Below are positions 7,516 through 15,935 of a stretch of DNA of 64,000 bases, in pieces. The position numbers were made by a program, and so were the translations under genes. Numbering within the stretch: the stretch's first letter is position 1; the number at the start of each line of letters is the position of its first letter. The notes under the pieces are model-generated. The model was not told the DNA's origin and made no database searches. It saw only the letters and a program-made list of their open reading frames with translations. This stretch comes from Acinetobacter lwoffii (GTDB lineage Bacteria; Pseudomonadota; Gammaproteobacteria; Pseudomonadales; Moraxellaceae). The stretch spans positions 186,001 to 250,000 of the forward strand of contig NZ_CP118963.1 in NCBI RefSeq assembly GCF_029024105.1, written 5' to 3'.

Positions 7516-8109
7516 ATGATTGAAAATTGGTTATTTGTTTTAGGACTCATTGCTGTAATGATGGTTCCAGGGCCCGCCAATGCCTTGGTGGCTAGTTCTG
7601 CTCATCAGCAGGGGCAGGCCAAAACCAGTCTCTATCTTCCTGCCATTTTGCTCGGCTATTTTTATGCCATTAATGTATGGGCCTTGGTGATTCATCTGGC
7701 GTCACCGATCTGGCCAAATTTTAAAGGCTTGGTCTATGTGCTGAGTACCATCTGTGTGGGCTGGATGACCTTGCATTTATATAAGGCCCAGCAGTTAGAA
7801 CGCTACAGCAAGAACCATCCGCAGATTCGCCCCTGGCAAATGTTTACAACTACCCTAAAAAATCCTAAAGCAGCATTGTTGGCCTCTGGAATTTTACCGA
7901 TGGAAACCTGGCAAAGCCCGACCAACTTCGTTCTGGTTTTTGCTGCCTTTAGCTTGAGTACCGTTCCGGTCGGGATATTCTGGATGGTCTTTGGTCAGGC
8001 CATATTGACCAGTCCATCTGAAAAAATAAAAGCCGGCCTCATTTATAAAGGCGCGGCTCTATTTGTCCTGCTTTGTCTCATCCCACTCTTGATCAAGCTC
8101 TGGGATTAA
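7516..8109 (+). CDS. LysE-family (amino-acid exporter type) membrane protein
   Basis: A 197-residue inner-membrane protein with about six hydrophobic segments and the family signature near the N-terminus (MVPGPANALVASSA, the PGP loop of LysE/RhtB transporters) plus LKNPKAALLASGIL, the counterpart of the conserved NPK motif. These carriers export amino acids or their analogues. The substrate cannot be told from sequence. It stands alone between a terminator and the convergent dedA gene. Confidence 0.8.
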   Translation: MIENWLFVLGLIAVMMVPGPANALVASSAHQQGQAKTSLYLPAILLGYFYAINVWALVIHLASPIWPNFKGLVYVLSTICVGWMTLHLYKAQQLERYSKNHPQIRPWQMFTTTLKNPKAALLASGILPMETWQSPTNFVLVFAAFSLSTVPVGIFWMVFGQAILTSPSEKIKAGLIYKGAALFVLLCLIPLLIKLWD

Positions 8110-8147
8110 ACGCACAGGCTGTAAAAGAATCTTAATGTAAAAAGTTC

Positions 8148-8786
8148 TTAAGCTGTTTTACTTTTTTTGAGCTTTTGTTGAATAAAGCCAATCACACCTG
8201 GCAATACACTTAAAATAATGATGCCAAAAATTAGATAGGTGAAGTTGTCTTTGACGATCGGCATATTGCCAAACATATAGCCCAAAATGACAAATGAGCT
8301 AATCCAGGCAAATGCACCTACTACATTATAGGTCAGGAAATATTTGTAATTCATGCTGCCAGCACCGGCAACGAAGGGTGCAAAGGTACGGGCAAAAGGA
8401 ACAAAACGCGCAAAAATAATGGTCTTACCACCATGTCTGGCAAAGAATTGCTGGGTCGCCAATAAGTGTTTTTTATTGATGAAGCGCGATTCAATCTCGA
8501 AAACCCGAGGACCAATATATTTACCAATATGATAATTCAGGGTGTCACCCAGAACTGCCGCAACAAACAAGAGTGGAATCAGCACCCATGGATCCATTGC
8601 ACCAGTAGAGGCTGCCAGTGCACCTGCTGCAAATAGCAAGCTGTCGCCAGGCAGGAACGGCATGACCACCAGACCTGTTTCTACAAAGATAATCAGGAAA
8701 AGAATGGCATAAATCCAGATCCCGTAATTAGTGATAAATTCAAGCAAGTGATCATCAACATGCAAGATAAAATCAATCAGTTCCAT
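8148..8786 (-). CDS. DedA family membrane protein
   Basis: A 212-residue inner-membrane protein of the DedA/VTT superfamily, linked to lipid carrier flipping and envelope homeostasis. Hallmarks are FVETGLVVMPFLPGDSLLFAAG near residue 40 and the cytoplasmic FFARHGGKTIIFARFVPFARTFAPFVAG block with its conserved glycines and arginines. Hydrophobic segments follow at about 145-165 and 180-200. The tail is basic (QQKLKKSKTA). It is convergent with the LysE-type gene and divergent from guaA. Confidence 0.9.
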   Translation of the reverse strand: MELIDFILHVDDHLLEFITNYGIWIYAILFLIIFVETGLVVMPFLPGDSLLFAAGALAASTGAMDPWVLIPLLFVAAVLGDTLNYHIGKYIGPRVFEIESRFINKKHLLATQQFFARHGGKTIIFARFVPFARTFAPFVAGAGSMNYKYFLTYNVVGAFAWISSFVILGYMFGNMPIVKDNFTYLIFGIIILSVLPGVIGFIQQKLKKSKTA

Positions 8787-9130
8787 GAGCCCAGTACAAG
8801 CAAAAGTGTGGTCAAATCCTAACAGCCCGGGGCATGAAAGTCAGTACCAGAAAGTAAAATAATTAACGCTTCATCCATCTTGAATTGAGCAAAAATTTCT
8901 CTTACATATTATCTTCAGATTTTTATAAAAACAGGCTGAGTTGGATTAAATCTTGAGCTTAAAAATATAAAAATGACAGACTAAGAAAGGCATCCGAAGG
9001 GATGCTTTATGGTGCTAGAAATATAATGCAATCAACTAAATGCATACCTAATGCGAATTGTGTGCTTAATGCGCTGAAAAATGTTAGAATACGGCGCTTA
9101 TCTTTCGTTTGCCTTTCATAGTTGTTCGTC
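8787..9130. other. Intergenic region dedA-guaA
   Basis: This 344-bp stretch holds the divergent control regions of dedA and guaA. A small hairpin (GCATCC-GAAG-GGATGC, 8990-9005) is followed by only three T and might be a weak terminator or attenuator. A TAGAAT at 9085-9090 could be the guaA -10 box, but no good -35 lies at the proper distance. No ORF was found. Confidence 0.5.
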
Positions 9131-10699
9131 ATGACTACCAATACTCAAATTACTGAAGATCGTATCCTGATTCTGGATTTCGGTTCTCAATATAGTCAGC
9201 TCATCGCACGTCGTGTTCGTGAAGCTGGTGTATATTCTGAAATGTATGCCTATGATATGTCTGAAGAAGACATTCGTGCATTTAATCCAAATGGTATCAT
9301 CTTGTCTGGTGGACCTGAGAGCGTTCACCTTGAAGGCAGCCCGCGTGCGCCACAAGTGGTATTCGAGCTGGGTGTGCCGGTATTGGGTATTTGTTATGGT
9401 CTGCAAACCATGTGCGAACAACTTGGCGGTAAAGTTGAGCCAGGTACTGTGCATGAGTTTGGCTATGCAGAAGTAGATATTGTTGTACGTGACAAGCTGA
9501 TCGGTAATTTACAGGACCGTGAAAACCAGCTGCATGTCTGGATGAGTCATGGTGACAAGGTTGCCCGTATTCCAGAAGGCTTCCAGATCACTGCACAAAC
9601 TCCTAGCTGTCCAATTGCGATGGTTTCTGACGAAACTCGCCGTTTCTATGGTATTCAGTTCCATCCTGAAGTTACACATACTTCTAAAGGTGCAGAATTA
9701 CTGTCGAACTTCGTTCATCAAATTTGTGGCTGTCGCGGTCTGTGGACGCCAGAACACATTATTGATCTACGTGTAGAACAGCTTCGCCAACAGATTGGTG
9801 ATGAAAAAGTATTACTAGGACTTTCTGGTGGTGTGGATTCATCTGTAGTAGCAGCGCTGTTGCATAAAGCGATCGGTGATCAGCTGACCTGTGTATTTGT
9901 AGACAATGGTCTGCTTCGTTTGAACGAAGGCGATCAAGTGATGCAAATGTTTGCTGACAACATGGGTATCCGCGTGATTCGTGCTGATGCTGAAGAGCGT
10001 TTCTTGACTGCGCTTGCAGGTGAAGTTGATCCTGAAGCAAAACGTAAAATTATTGGCCGTGAATTTATTGCTGTCTTCGCTGAAGAAGCACGTAAATTAG
10101 ATGGCGTAAAATTTCTTGCACAAGGTACGATTTATCCGGACGTGATTGAATCTGCTGCAAGCAAGCAGGGTAAGGCGCATGTGATTAAATCACACCATAA
10201 TGTGGGCGGCTTACCAGCAGACCTAGCATTTGAACTGGTTGAACCATTACGTGACTTGTTTAAAGATGAAGTACGTAAATTGGGTACGACTTTAGGCTTG
10301 CCACACAGCATGATCTATCGTCATCCATTCCCAGGCCCAGGTCTAGGTGTGCGTATCTTGGGTGAAGTGAAAAAAGAATATGCAGACATTTTACGTCTTG
10401 CAGATGACATCTTCATGCAAGAACTGCGTGACAGCGGCTGGTATGACAAGACTGCTCAAGCATTTGCGGTATTCCAGCCAGTGAAATCGGTGGGTGTAGT
10501 CGGTGATGGCCGTCGTTATGCATGGGTAATTGCATTGCGTGCGGTAGAAACGGTGGACTTTATGACAGCTCGTTTCGCACACCTGCCATATGAACTAGTA
10601 GACAAAATCTCTACGCGTATCATGAATGAAATTGCTGACGTTTCTCGTGTGACTTATGACGTATCGTCTAAGCCACCTGCAACGATTGAATGGGAGTAA
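9131..10699 (+). CDS. guaA: GMP synthase (glutamine-hydrolysing)
   Basis: A 522-residue cytoplasmic enzyme that aminates XMP to GMP with glutamine and ATP, the last step of guanine nucleotide synthesis. The N-terminal class I glutamine amidotransferase domain has the nucleophile Cys88 in GVPVLGICYG and the FHPEVTHT site. The ATP pyrophosphatase domain has the P-loop LSGGVDSSV, and the C-terminal dimerisation domain ends SSKPPATIEWE. All are full length. I start at the ATG (9131) rather than an in-frame TTG three codons earlier, because MTTNTQITEDRILILDFGSQ is the expected N-terminus. Confidence 0.98.
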   Translation: MTTNTQITEDRILILDFGSQYSQLIARRVREAGVYSEMYAYDMSEEDIRAFNPNGIILSGGPESVHLEGSPRAPQVVFELGVPVLGICYGLQTMCEQLGGKVEPGTVHEFGYAEVDIVVRDKLIGNLQDRENQLHVWMSHGDKVARIPEGFQITAQTPSCPIAMVSDETRRFYGIQFHPEVTHTSKGAELLSNFVHQICGCRGLWTPEHIIDLRVEQLRQQIGDEKVLLGLSGGVDSSVVAALLHKAIGDQLTCVFVDNGLLRLNEGDQVMQMFADNMGIRVIRADAEERFLTALAGEVDPEAKRKIIGREFIAVFAEEARKLDGVKFLAQGTIYPDVIESAASKQGKAHVIKSHHNVGGLPADLAFELVEPLRDLFKDEVRKLGTTLGLPHSMIYRHPFPGPGLGVRILGEVKKEYADILRLADDIFMQELRDSGWYDKTAQAFAVFQPVKSVGVVGDGRRYAWVIALRAVETVDFMTARFAHLPYELVDKISTRIMNEIADVSRVTYDVSSKPPATIEWE

Positions 10700-10710
10700 T
10701 TTAGGGGTTT

Positions 10711-10829
10711 CGGACAGCACTGCTGTCCGCCTAAATTACGCCAAGCGCTAGGCGCGCGGCAGTAAGGACTTTCAAGCAGCATCGCTGCTTGAAAGTTTTA
10801 TGCTAAACGCTATGCATGGCAGTTTAGAA
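10711..10829 (+). repeat. Two diverged tandem paired-hairpin elements in the guaA 3' region
   Basis: Unit 1: a perfect 8-bp hairpin (CGGACAGC-act-GCTGTCCG, 10711-10729), then a second stem TTACGCC / GGC(A)GTAA with a bulged A (10736-10764). Unit 2: a perfect 13-bp hairpin (ACTTTCAAGCAGC-atc-mirror arm, 10768-10796), then CTAAACGC / GC(A)GTTTAG, again with a bulged A (10803-10826). The units share CGCTA.GC and GGCAGT in register but their outer stems differ in both arms together, that is, they co-vary. This argues for selection on structure. I do not know the family; REP-like or RNA-stabilising roles are possible. Confidence 0.7.
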
Positions 10830-10847
10830 ATATAAACTTTCCAAATT

Positions 10848-10873
10848 AAAAAGAGCGCTTCGGCGCTCTTTTT
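10848..10873. terminator. Bidirectional terminator between guaA and a diguanylate cyclase gene
   Basis: AAAAAGAGCGC-TTCG-GCGCTCTTTTT: an 11-bp stem flanked by A and T runs on both sides, so it can terminate guaA rightwards and the convergent cyclase gene leftwards. Confidence 0.9.
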
Positions 10874-10893
10874 ATGCTTTTCGGAAAAGATGC

Positions 10894-12117
10894 TTAAGCC
10901 GGTTTAACCTGCCAGTTTTGCATCTCTCCAGCTAAACTTTGCTCCAGATCTGGATCATAAGCTTCAACCCGATTCCGTCCATTGGCTTTAGCCTGATATA
11001 AGGCAATATCGGCTTGCTTAATTAGGGTCATCAAATCCGTTTCACAGCTTTCCAGAATGGCAGCACCAATCGAAATACTAAAACTGAAACGATGTTGGCT
11101 GTCCAGATCGATCACAATATTTTCAATTTTATGCCTTAAACGCTCGGCAACTTTTAGCGCTTCATCCAGAGAGGTTTCAGGTAAAAATGCAATAAATTCC
11201 TCGCCTCCATAGCGTGCCAAAATATCATGCTGCCGCATTTCGCTGTGTGTATTTAGGGCAATCGTCTGTAAGACCTGATCTCCGATATCATGACCATAAC
11301 GATCATTAATCTGCTTAAAATGATCGACATCAAAGACCAGTAAACTCATAGGCACCGGTTGATCAAAATTCTGTTGTACCAGTTGTTGCGCGAGATATTC
11401 AAAACAGCGACGGTTATTCAGGCCAGTGAGTGAGTCGGTATGAGCCATATTTTCAAAGGCCTGCCGATTATATTCATTCAGGGTATGCTGCAAAAATACC
11501 ATGCGTGATTTTAAGGTCGAGCTCCAGCTAATATATAGACTGAAGGTCAATACTGGCAGATAAATCAGGGAAAATAAAAACATCTGGTACAGGTCAGACC
11601 GAGTATTGAAATATACACCGATGTAAATCATCAGGGTAATCAGACTTGAAGTAATCAAAGACGGCCAGAACCGGATCTGCACACATAAATTGGCCAGTAC
11701 AATAAAGACTAAGGAGGCATATTGATAAATGAGGGTATAAGCACTTTCAGACTGATTCAGATTAAAAAACCAGATGGCACTTGCACCAATAATCGAGGTA
11801 GGCAAGAGCAGATCAAAGACAGGCAGATTGCGGTAAGAGTGATACATCCAGATCGTGATCAGTACGATCAGGATGGTATAGCTGATTTTGGTCAAAATGA
11901 GTAACTTGAGAATATCATTCAGCACCAGAATATCGGCGAGGGTATAAGAGGCATATGCCAGCTGTGCGAATAAATTGACCTGTAATAAGTATTTTAAAGT
12001 GAGTTTTTTCTGATGAGTATAGTAGGCCGGTTTTAGAGGTGCAGGAATACGAACAAGCGGATCTTGAAGAGCCTCCTGAATCAGGGTACGTGATTCTTTT
12101 TCGTTATCATGCGGCAT
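10894..12117 (-). CDS. Membrane-bound diguanylate cyclase (GGDEF)
   Basis: A 407-residue protein with about six transmembrane segments (residues 45-200), then a GGDEF domain that makes cyclic di-GMP from two GTP. The active-site loop is GGEEF at residues 304-308. An intact inhibitory I-site RQHD stands at 295-298, five residues before it, so product inhibition is expected. FDVDHFKQINDRYGHDIGD is the metal/nucleotide-binding strand. It resembles the next gene in layout and sequence; both share the N-terminal ...DP..RIPA motif, pointing to a tandem duplication. Confidence 0.92.
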   Translation of the reverse strand: MPHDNEKESRTLIQEALQDPLVRIPAPLKPAYYTHQKKLTLKYLLQVNLFAQLAYASYTLADILVLNDILKLLILTKISYTILIVLITIWMYHSYRNLPVFDLLLPTSIIGASAIWFFNLNQSESAYTLIYQYASLVFIVLANLCVQIRFWPSLITSSLITLMIYIGVYFNTRSDLYQMFLFSLIYLPVLTFSLYISWSSTLKSRMVFLQHTLNEYNRQAFENMAHTDSLTGLNNRRCFEYLAQQLVQQNFDQPVPMSLLVFDVDHFKQINDRYGHDIGDQVLQTIALNTHSEMRQHDILARYGGEEFIAFLPETSLDEALKVAERLRHKIENIVIDLDSQHRFSFSISIGAAILESCETDLMTLIKQADIALYQAKANGRNRVEAYDPDLEQSLAGEMQNWQVKPA

Positions 12118-12307
12118 GCAGCCTTCCCAAATTAAAATATATAAAAATGAATAAGATGAAATTTATATATAGTTGTATAAAAAATATTCTATTCTTTTGT
12201 TGGATATTTTAAAAGTGGAAGAATCAAATTTATTTTATAAAATGAAATCCCCGATTAACGCATTCTAAGAATGATCCTAGCTTATAGAACAGACTAATGA
12301 TTCAGCT

Positions 12308-13630
12308 TTAATTCGCCGTTGACTGGGCTGGTTGAGTGTCTGGCTTAAATACATTCCAGGGATTTTCTGTTGCTGGCTTGGGCTTATTCAGCATATCCGG
12401 ATGATAGACTTCAATCCGGTTTCGGCCAGACTTCTTGGCTTGATATAAGGCGATATCGGCTTGTTTGATCAGATCTTCCAGAGTCTGGGTATGGGATTCT
12501 AGTTCTGCAACACCGATCGAAATGGTGAACCGGATGGCATGATTGGATTCAACATAAATATACTGCTTTTGAATTGCACAACGAATTCGTTCTGCAATCA
12601 CCAGGCTGTCTTGTAGCTGAGTATCTTCCAGGAGAGCGATAAACTCTTCCCCGCCAAAACGTGCCAGTACATCGCTATGCCGCATTTCTTTACGGGTCAC
12701 TTCAGCAATCAGTTGTAGCACCCGATCACCGACATCATGCCCATAGCTATCATTAATATTTTTAAAATGATCCACATCAAACATCAACAGGCAGCTACTG
12801 GCATGTTTGGGCCATTGATGAATAGAGCGTTCAGCCATATCGACAAAATGGCGACGGTTGTAGAGCTGGGTCAAATCATCGGTATGTGCCAGATTCTTTA
12901 AGGTTTGATAGTTCCATTCATCAAGCAGGGAGCGCAGAAAAGAACGCCGCACATTCAGAATATTATTCCAGTTAATATAAATGCTAAAAAACCACAGTGG
13001 ACTAAAGACCACGCTAAAAATAAAGGCTTGAGAGGCACTCATGAACTGGGATACACCAAGCATGATAAACAGGGCAATCAAGATGGAGCAATAGACCGCG
13101 ACTTTAAACTGGGTCTGTACACAGAGATTGGCGATAAGAATAAAGATCGCAGAGGCATAAATATAGGTGGCAACATGGGGACTGGTTGAAAGCGCGAGTA
13201 AGCTAATCCAGGCCGCTGCAGCTACAGTGGTGCCTATCGGCAAGATTCTGTCCAAAATCTGAATATTTTTATATTTTTTAAACAGGTAATAACAGCAAAA
13301 CATCGCCCCCAGAACCAGAACGACGCGCATCAGACCAGAAATAAAAAACATGTCTGGAATAATCAGGATATCGGCAAAGAAATACAGTAAAAAGGCAATT
13401 TGCGCCAGATAGTTAATTTGACGCAAGTTATGATGACTATGCGTATAGACATAATCATGAAAATACTGCTGAAACAGGGCAGGGATACGGGCATGAGGAT
13501 CTGTCAGCGCCTGTTCAATCAGCTGACGGTTTTGCAGATCACATTCAGATAATTTCAGTGATTTATCGGTCGTCGAATTTTGAAAAGATACATTCGCCGT
13601 TGAATATATATTCTCATTCTGAGCAGACAT
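12308..13630 (-). CDS. Membrane-bound diguanylate cyclase (GGDEF), paralogue
   Basis: 440 residues with the same plan as its downstream neighbour: an N-terminal cytoplasmic stretch, about six membrane segments (residues 75-225) and a C-terminal GGDEF domain. The catalytic loop is GGEEF at 326-330 and the I-site RHSD at 317-320, both intact. LLMFDVDHFKNINDSYGHDVGD is the conserved binding region. The membrane part probably senses an unknown signal. The genes are 190 bp apart and may be transcribed separately. The parS-like palindrome lies upstream. Confidence 0.92.
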   Translation of the reverse strand: MSAQNENIYSTANVSFQNSTTDKSLKLSECDLQNRQLIEQALTDPHARIPALFQQYFHDYVYTHSHHNLRQINYLAQIAFLLYFFADILIIPDMFFISGLMRVVLVLGAMFCCYYLFKKYKNIQILDRILPIGTTVAAAAWISLLALSTSPHVATYIYASAIFILIANLCVQTQFKVAVYCSILIALFIMLGVSQFMSASQAFIFSVVFSPLWFFSIYINWNNILNVRRSFLRSLLDEWNYQTLKNLAHTDDLTQLYNRRHFVDMAERSIHQWPKHASSCLLMFDVDHFKNINDSYGHDVGDRVLQLIAEVTRKEMRHSDVLARFGGEEFIALLEDTQLQDSLVIAERIRCAIQKQYIYVESNHAIRFTISIGVAELESHTQTLEDLIKQADIALYQAKKSGRNRIEVYHPDMLNKPKPATENPWNVFKPDTQPAQSTAN

Positions 13631-14128
13631 GTCCTGGTCCAGTATTATTTTTATAGGTGCCTATTATGCCGTGTTTGAGTAAAAAATAACCTCCCAAAAA
13701 TTGGGTATCCGGGAAGTTTTTAAAGCTAAAACGTAACAAAATTTGTGTTTTATAAAATTGAAAGTGATTGAAATACATGAATAATCATCTTATTCATTGG
13801 GGTCTTTAGTTGTTGTGGATTCGTTTCACGTGAAACATAAATGACATTCCTGATCTTCAGTTTATTTAAACTCCTAACGTCATGTACCTAAATCATGATT
13901 GACTTGTTAAAACTCAAGTTTGGGGCTTTGAATATAAATCTCATCAGCTTTTCAGAATTTAAATTGATGGGACTAGTGAGGCGTTTTATACGTATCTAAA
14001 TATTTCCAGGGATAGATTTTGCCCATAGACCCTGTACATTGTCCTGAACAGAGAGGCATCTTGAATCGGTCAAATACATGTCTCACCCACTCAAAAAGTA
14101 GAATGAAAATGCCGAGGTAAGCTCAGCC
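13631..14128. other. Intergenic region with a parS-like site
   Basis: A 498-bp AT-rich spacer between divergent genes (a cyclase leftwards, a pirin rightwards). No ORF of note was found. The only strong signal is the palindrome at 13822-13837, described separately. Confidence 0.6.
13822..13837. promoter_or_regulatory. parS: parS-like centromere site (ParB binding)
   Basis: The 16-mer CGTTTCACGTGAAACA contains the perfect 14-bp palindrome GTTTCACGTGAAAC and differs by one outer base from the TGTTTCACGTGAAACA form of the conserved chromosomal parS (known consensus, recalled). ParB loads here to organise the origin region. It lies in non-coding DNA, as most parS sites do. Only one copy was seen in the window. 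Confidence 0.85.
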
Positions 14129-15076
14129 ATGTCGAATAATAGTGATATTGAACTGTCGAATTCTGATGATTGCGAAAAGTATGTGAATCAGTTTATTCAG
14201 GAGTTTCCTTTACGTCGCGCGGAAATCGGACAGGGCACCGTGATTAAACGTGCCTTGCCAAGCAGACATAAGCGCATGATAGGTGCCTGGTGTTTTCTGG
14301 ATCATGCGGGTCCGGCCAGTTTCCCGCAAGGAGATGGTCTGGATATCGGCCCTCATCCACACATTGGTCTGCAGACCTTTACTTGGATGATCGAAGGCAG
14401 CATGATGCACAATGACAGTCTGGGAAATCAGCAATTGATTCGTCCCAAGCAGGTCAATCTGATGACCTCGGGTTATGGCATTTCACATACCGAAGTCTCT
14501 CCTGAAAGTGAAACGCATATGCATGCAGCACAGTTGTGGATTGCCTTGCCGGACGACAAGATCAATATGGCACCAGGTTTTGAACATTATCCTGAATTGC
14601 CGGTCGTCAATGAGCAAGGCATTGAATTTACCGTGCTGGTCGGAGAATATTTAAAAACGAGATCACCGGTTAAAGTACATAGCGAACTACTCGGAGTAGA
14701 CCTGTATGCAGCTCAAAGTACTAGTGCGCGCTTGCCTCTGAATCCGAAATTTGAATATGGCTTTATGGTGCTTGAGGGGACGGCCAGTATAAATGGGCAT
14801 GAACTAAATGAAGATAATATGCTGATCCTGGAGCCCGGCTTACAGCAGGTCAATGCTGAAGTTCATGCCGGGAGCCGGCTGCTATTGATTGGTGGGGAGC
14901 CATTTGAAAGCCCGATTTTACTGTGGTGGAATTTGGTCGGGCGCACGACAGAGGAACTTAAAATTGCGCGGGAACAATGGATTGAAGGTCATGAACGTTT
15001 TGGTTCCATTCCTGCCTATGATGGACCACGTTTAGAAGCGCCCGCACTTCCAGACCAGATGCGGGCTTCCCGATAA
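14129..15076 (+). CDS. Pirin family protein
   Basis: A 315-residue bicupin. The N-terminal cupin carries the metal-binding motif HPHIGLQTFTWMIEGS (first His pair), HTEVSPE and the later histidines of HMHAAQLWI. The C-terminal cupin (EFTVLVGEYLKTRSPVKVHSE...) and the end WWNLVGRTTEE are typical of prokaryotic pirins, some of which act as quercetin dioxygenases or regulators. The true role here is unknown. It starts at an ATG preceded by GAGGTAAGC and stands alone. Confidence 0.88.
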   Translation: MSNNSDIELSNSDDCEKYVNQFIQEFPLRRAEIGQGTVIKRALPSRHKRMIGAWCFLDHAGPASFPQGDGLDIGPHPHIGLQTFTWMIEGSMMHNDSLGNQQLIRPKQVNLMTSGYGISHTEVSPESETHMHAAQLWIALPDDKINMAPGFEHYPELPVVNEQGIEFTVLVGEYLKTRSPVKVHSELLGVDLYAAQSTSARLPLNPKFEYGFMVLEGTASINGHELNEDNMLILEPGLQQVNAEVHAGSRLLLIGGEPFESPILLWWNLVGRTTEELKIAREQWIEGHERFGSIPAYDGPRLEAPALPDQMRASR

Positions 15077-15236
15077 ATGCTAAAAATGATGGGAATATGG
15101 AACGCTGTCTGAGTTGAACTCAAATAATGAATCTGCAACATAGGATATATATCATTACAGTCATCAAAAAATGAGCTAGAGTCTGCTGCTTTTTGCTATG
15201 CTCAGTGGGCAAAAACAATAAAATCATGAGTCTAAT

Positions 15237-15887
15237 ATGCGTGTTTTACATCATCTCGAACAATCACGATCATTTCGTATCCTGTGGGCCATGGAAGAAT
15301 TAGGACTGGATTACGAGGTTAAATACTATAAACGTCAGCCCAACCTTTCTGCGCCACCGGCCTTAAAACAGATCCATCCGTTGGGCAAAGCCCCGATTCT
15401 GGTCGATCAGGGTCAGGTACTGGCAGAATCTGCGGCGATCCTGGAATATTTGCAGGAAACTTATGATGAACAGCAGCAGTTTCGCCCAGAAGATATTGCC
15501 GACAAGGCCCAGTACCGTTACTGGATGCATTATGCGGAAGGCTCGTTAATGCCGCTGCTGGTGATGCAACTGGTAATGACCACAGTGCCTAAACATACGC
15601 CTTTGCTGATTCGACCTGTGGCCAAGAAAATCTGTGATGGGGTGAAAAAGCAATTTGTACAGAGCCGTTTAAAAGATCATATCCAGTTTCTGGAAAGCTA
15701 TTTGAGTGAGCATGATTATTTTGCCGGGCATTTCAGTTTTGCCGATATTCAGATGAGTTTTCCTTTGGAGGCCATGCAGAGCCGGACGGGTCAAAGCTAT
15801 CCAGCGATTCAAGCCTATCTTAAACGGGTGTCGCAACGTGCTGCCTATGCGCGTGCACTGTCCAAAGAAAAACAGATCAGCTCTTAA
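15237..15887 (+). CDS. Glutathione S-transferase family protein
   Basis: A 216-residue GST-fold protein. The thioredoxin-like N-terminal domain has HLEQSRSFRILWAMEELGLDYEV, NPLGK-like HPLGKAPILVD with the cis-proline and ESAAILEYL for the gamma-glutamyl contact. An all-helical C-terminal domain follows with the FSFADIQMSFPLEA motif (hydrophobic staple/N-capping box). Such enzymes conjugate glutathione or act as reductases; the substrate is not evident. It is bounded on the 3' side by a terminator shared with phoR. Confidence 0.88.
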   Translation: MRVLHHLEQSRSFRILWAMEELGLDYEVKYYKRQPNLSAPPALKQIHPLGKAPILVDQGQVLAESAAILEYLQETYDEQQQFRPEDIADKAQYRYWMHYAEGSLMPLLVMQLVMTTVPKHTPLLIRPVAKKICDGVKKQFVQSRLKDHIQFLESYLSEHDYFAGHFSFADIQMSFPLEAMQSRTGQSYPAIQAYLKRVSQRAAYARALSKEKQISS

Positions 15888-15898
15888 ACGCTTAAAAG

Positions 15899-15923
15899 AA
15901 AAGGTGCCGATGGTACCTTTTTT
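15899..15923. terminator. Bidirectional terminator between GST gene and phoR
   Basis: Stem AAAGGTGCC / GGTACCTTT (G-U tolerant) with a 3-nt loop. A T-run follows on the plus strand and an A-run precedes it, so it can serve both convergent genes. Confidence 0.75.
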
Positions 15924-15935
15924 GATTTTGTGAGA

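Noticed and set aside
9122..9130. TTG as an earlier start for guaA.
   Set aside because: The ATG three codons later gives the N-terminus expected for the family.
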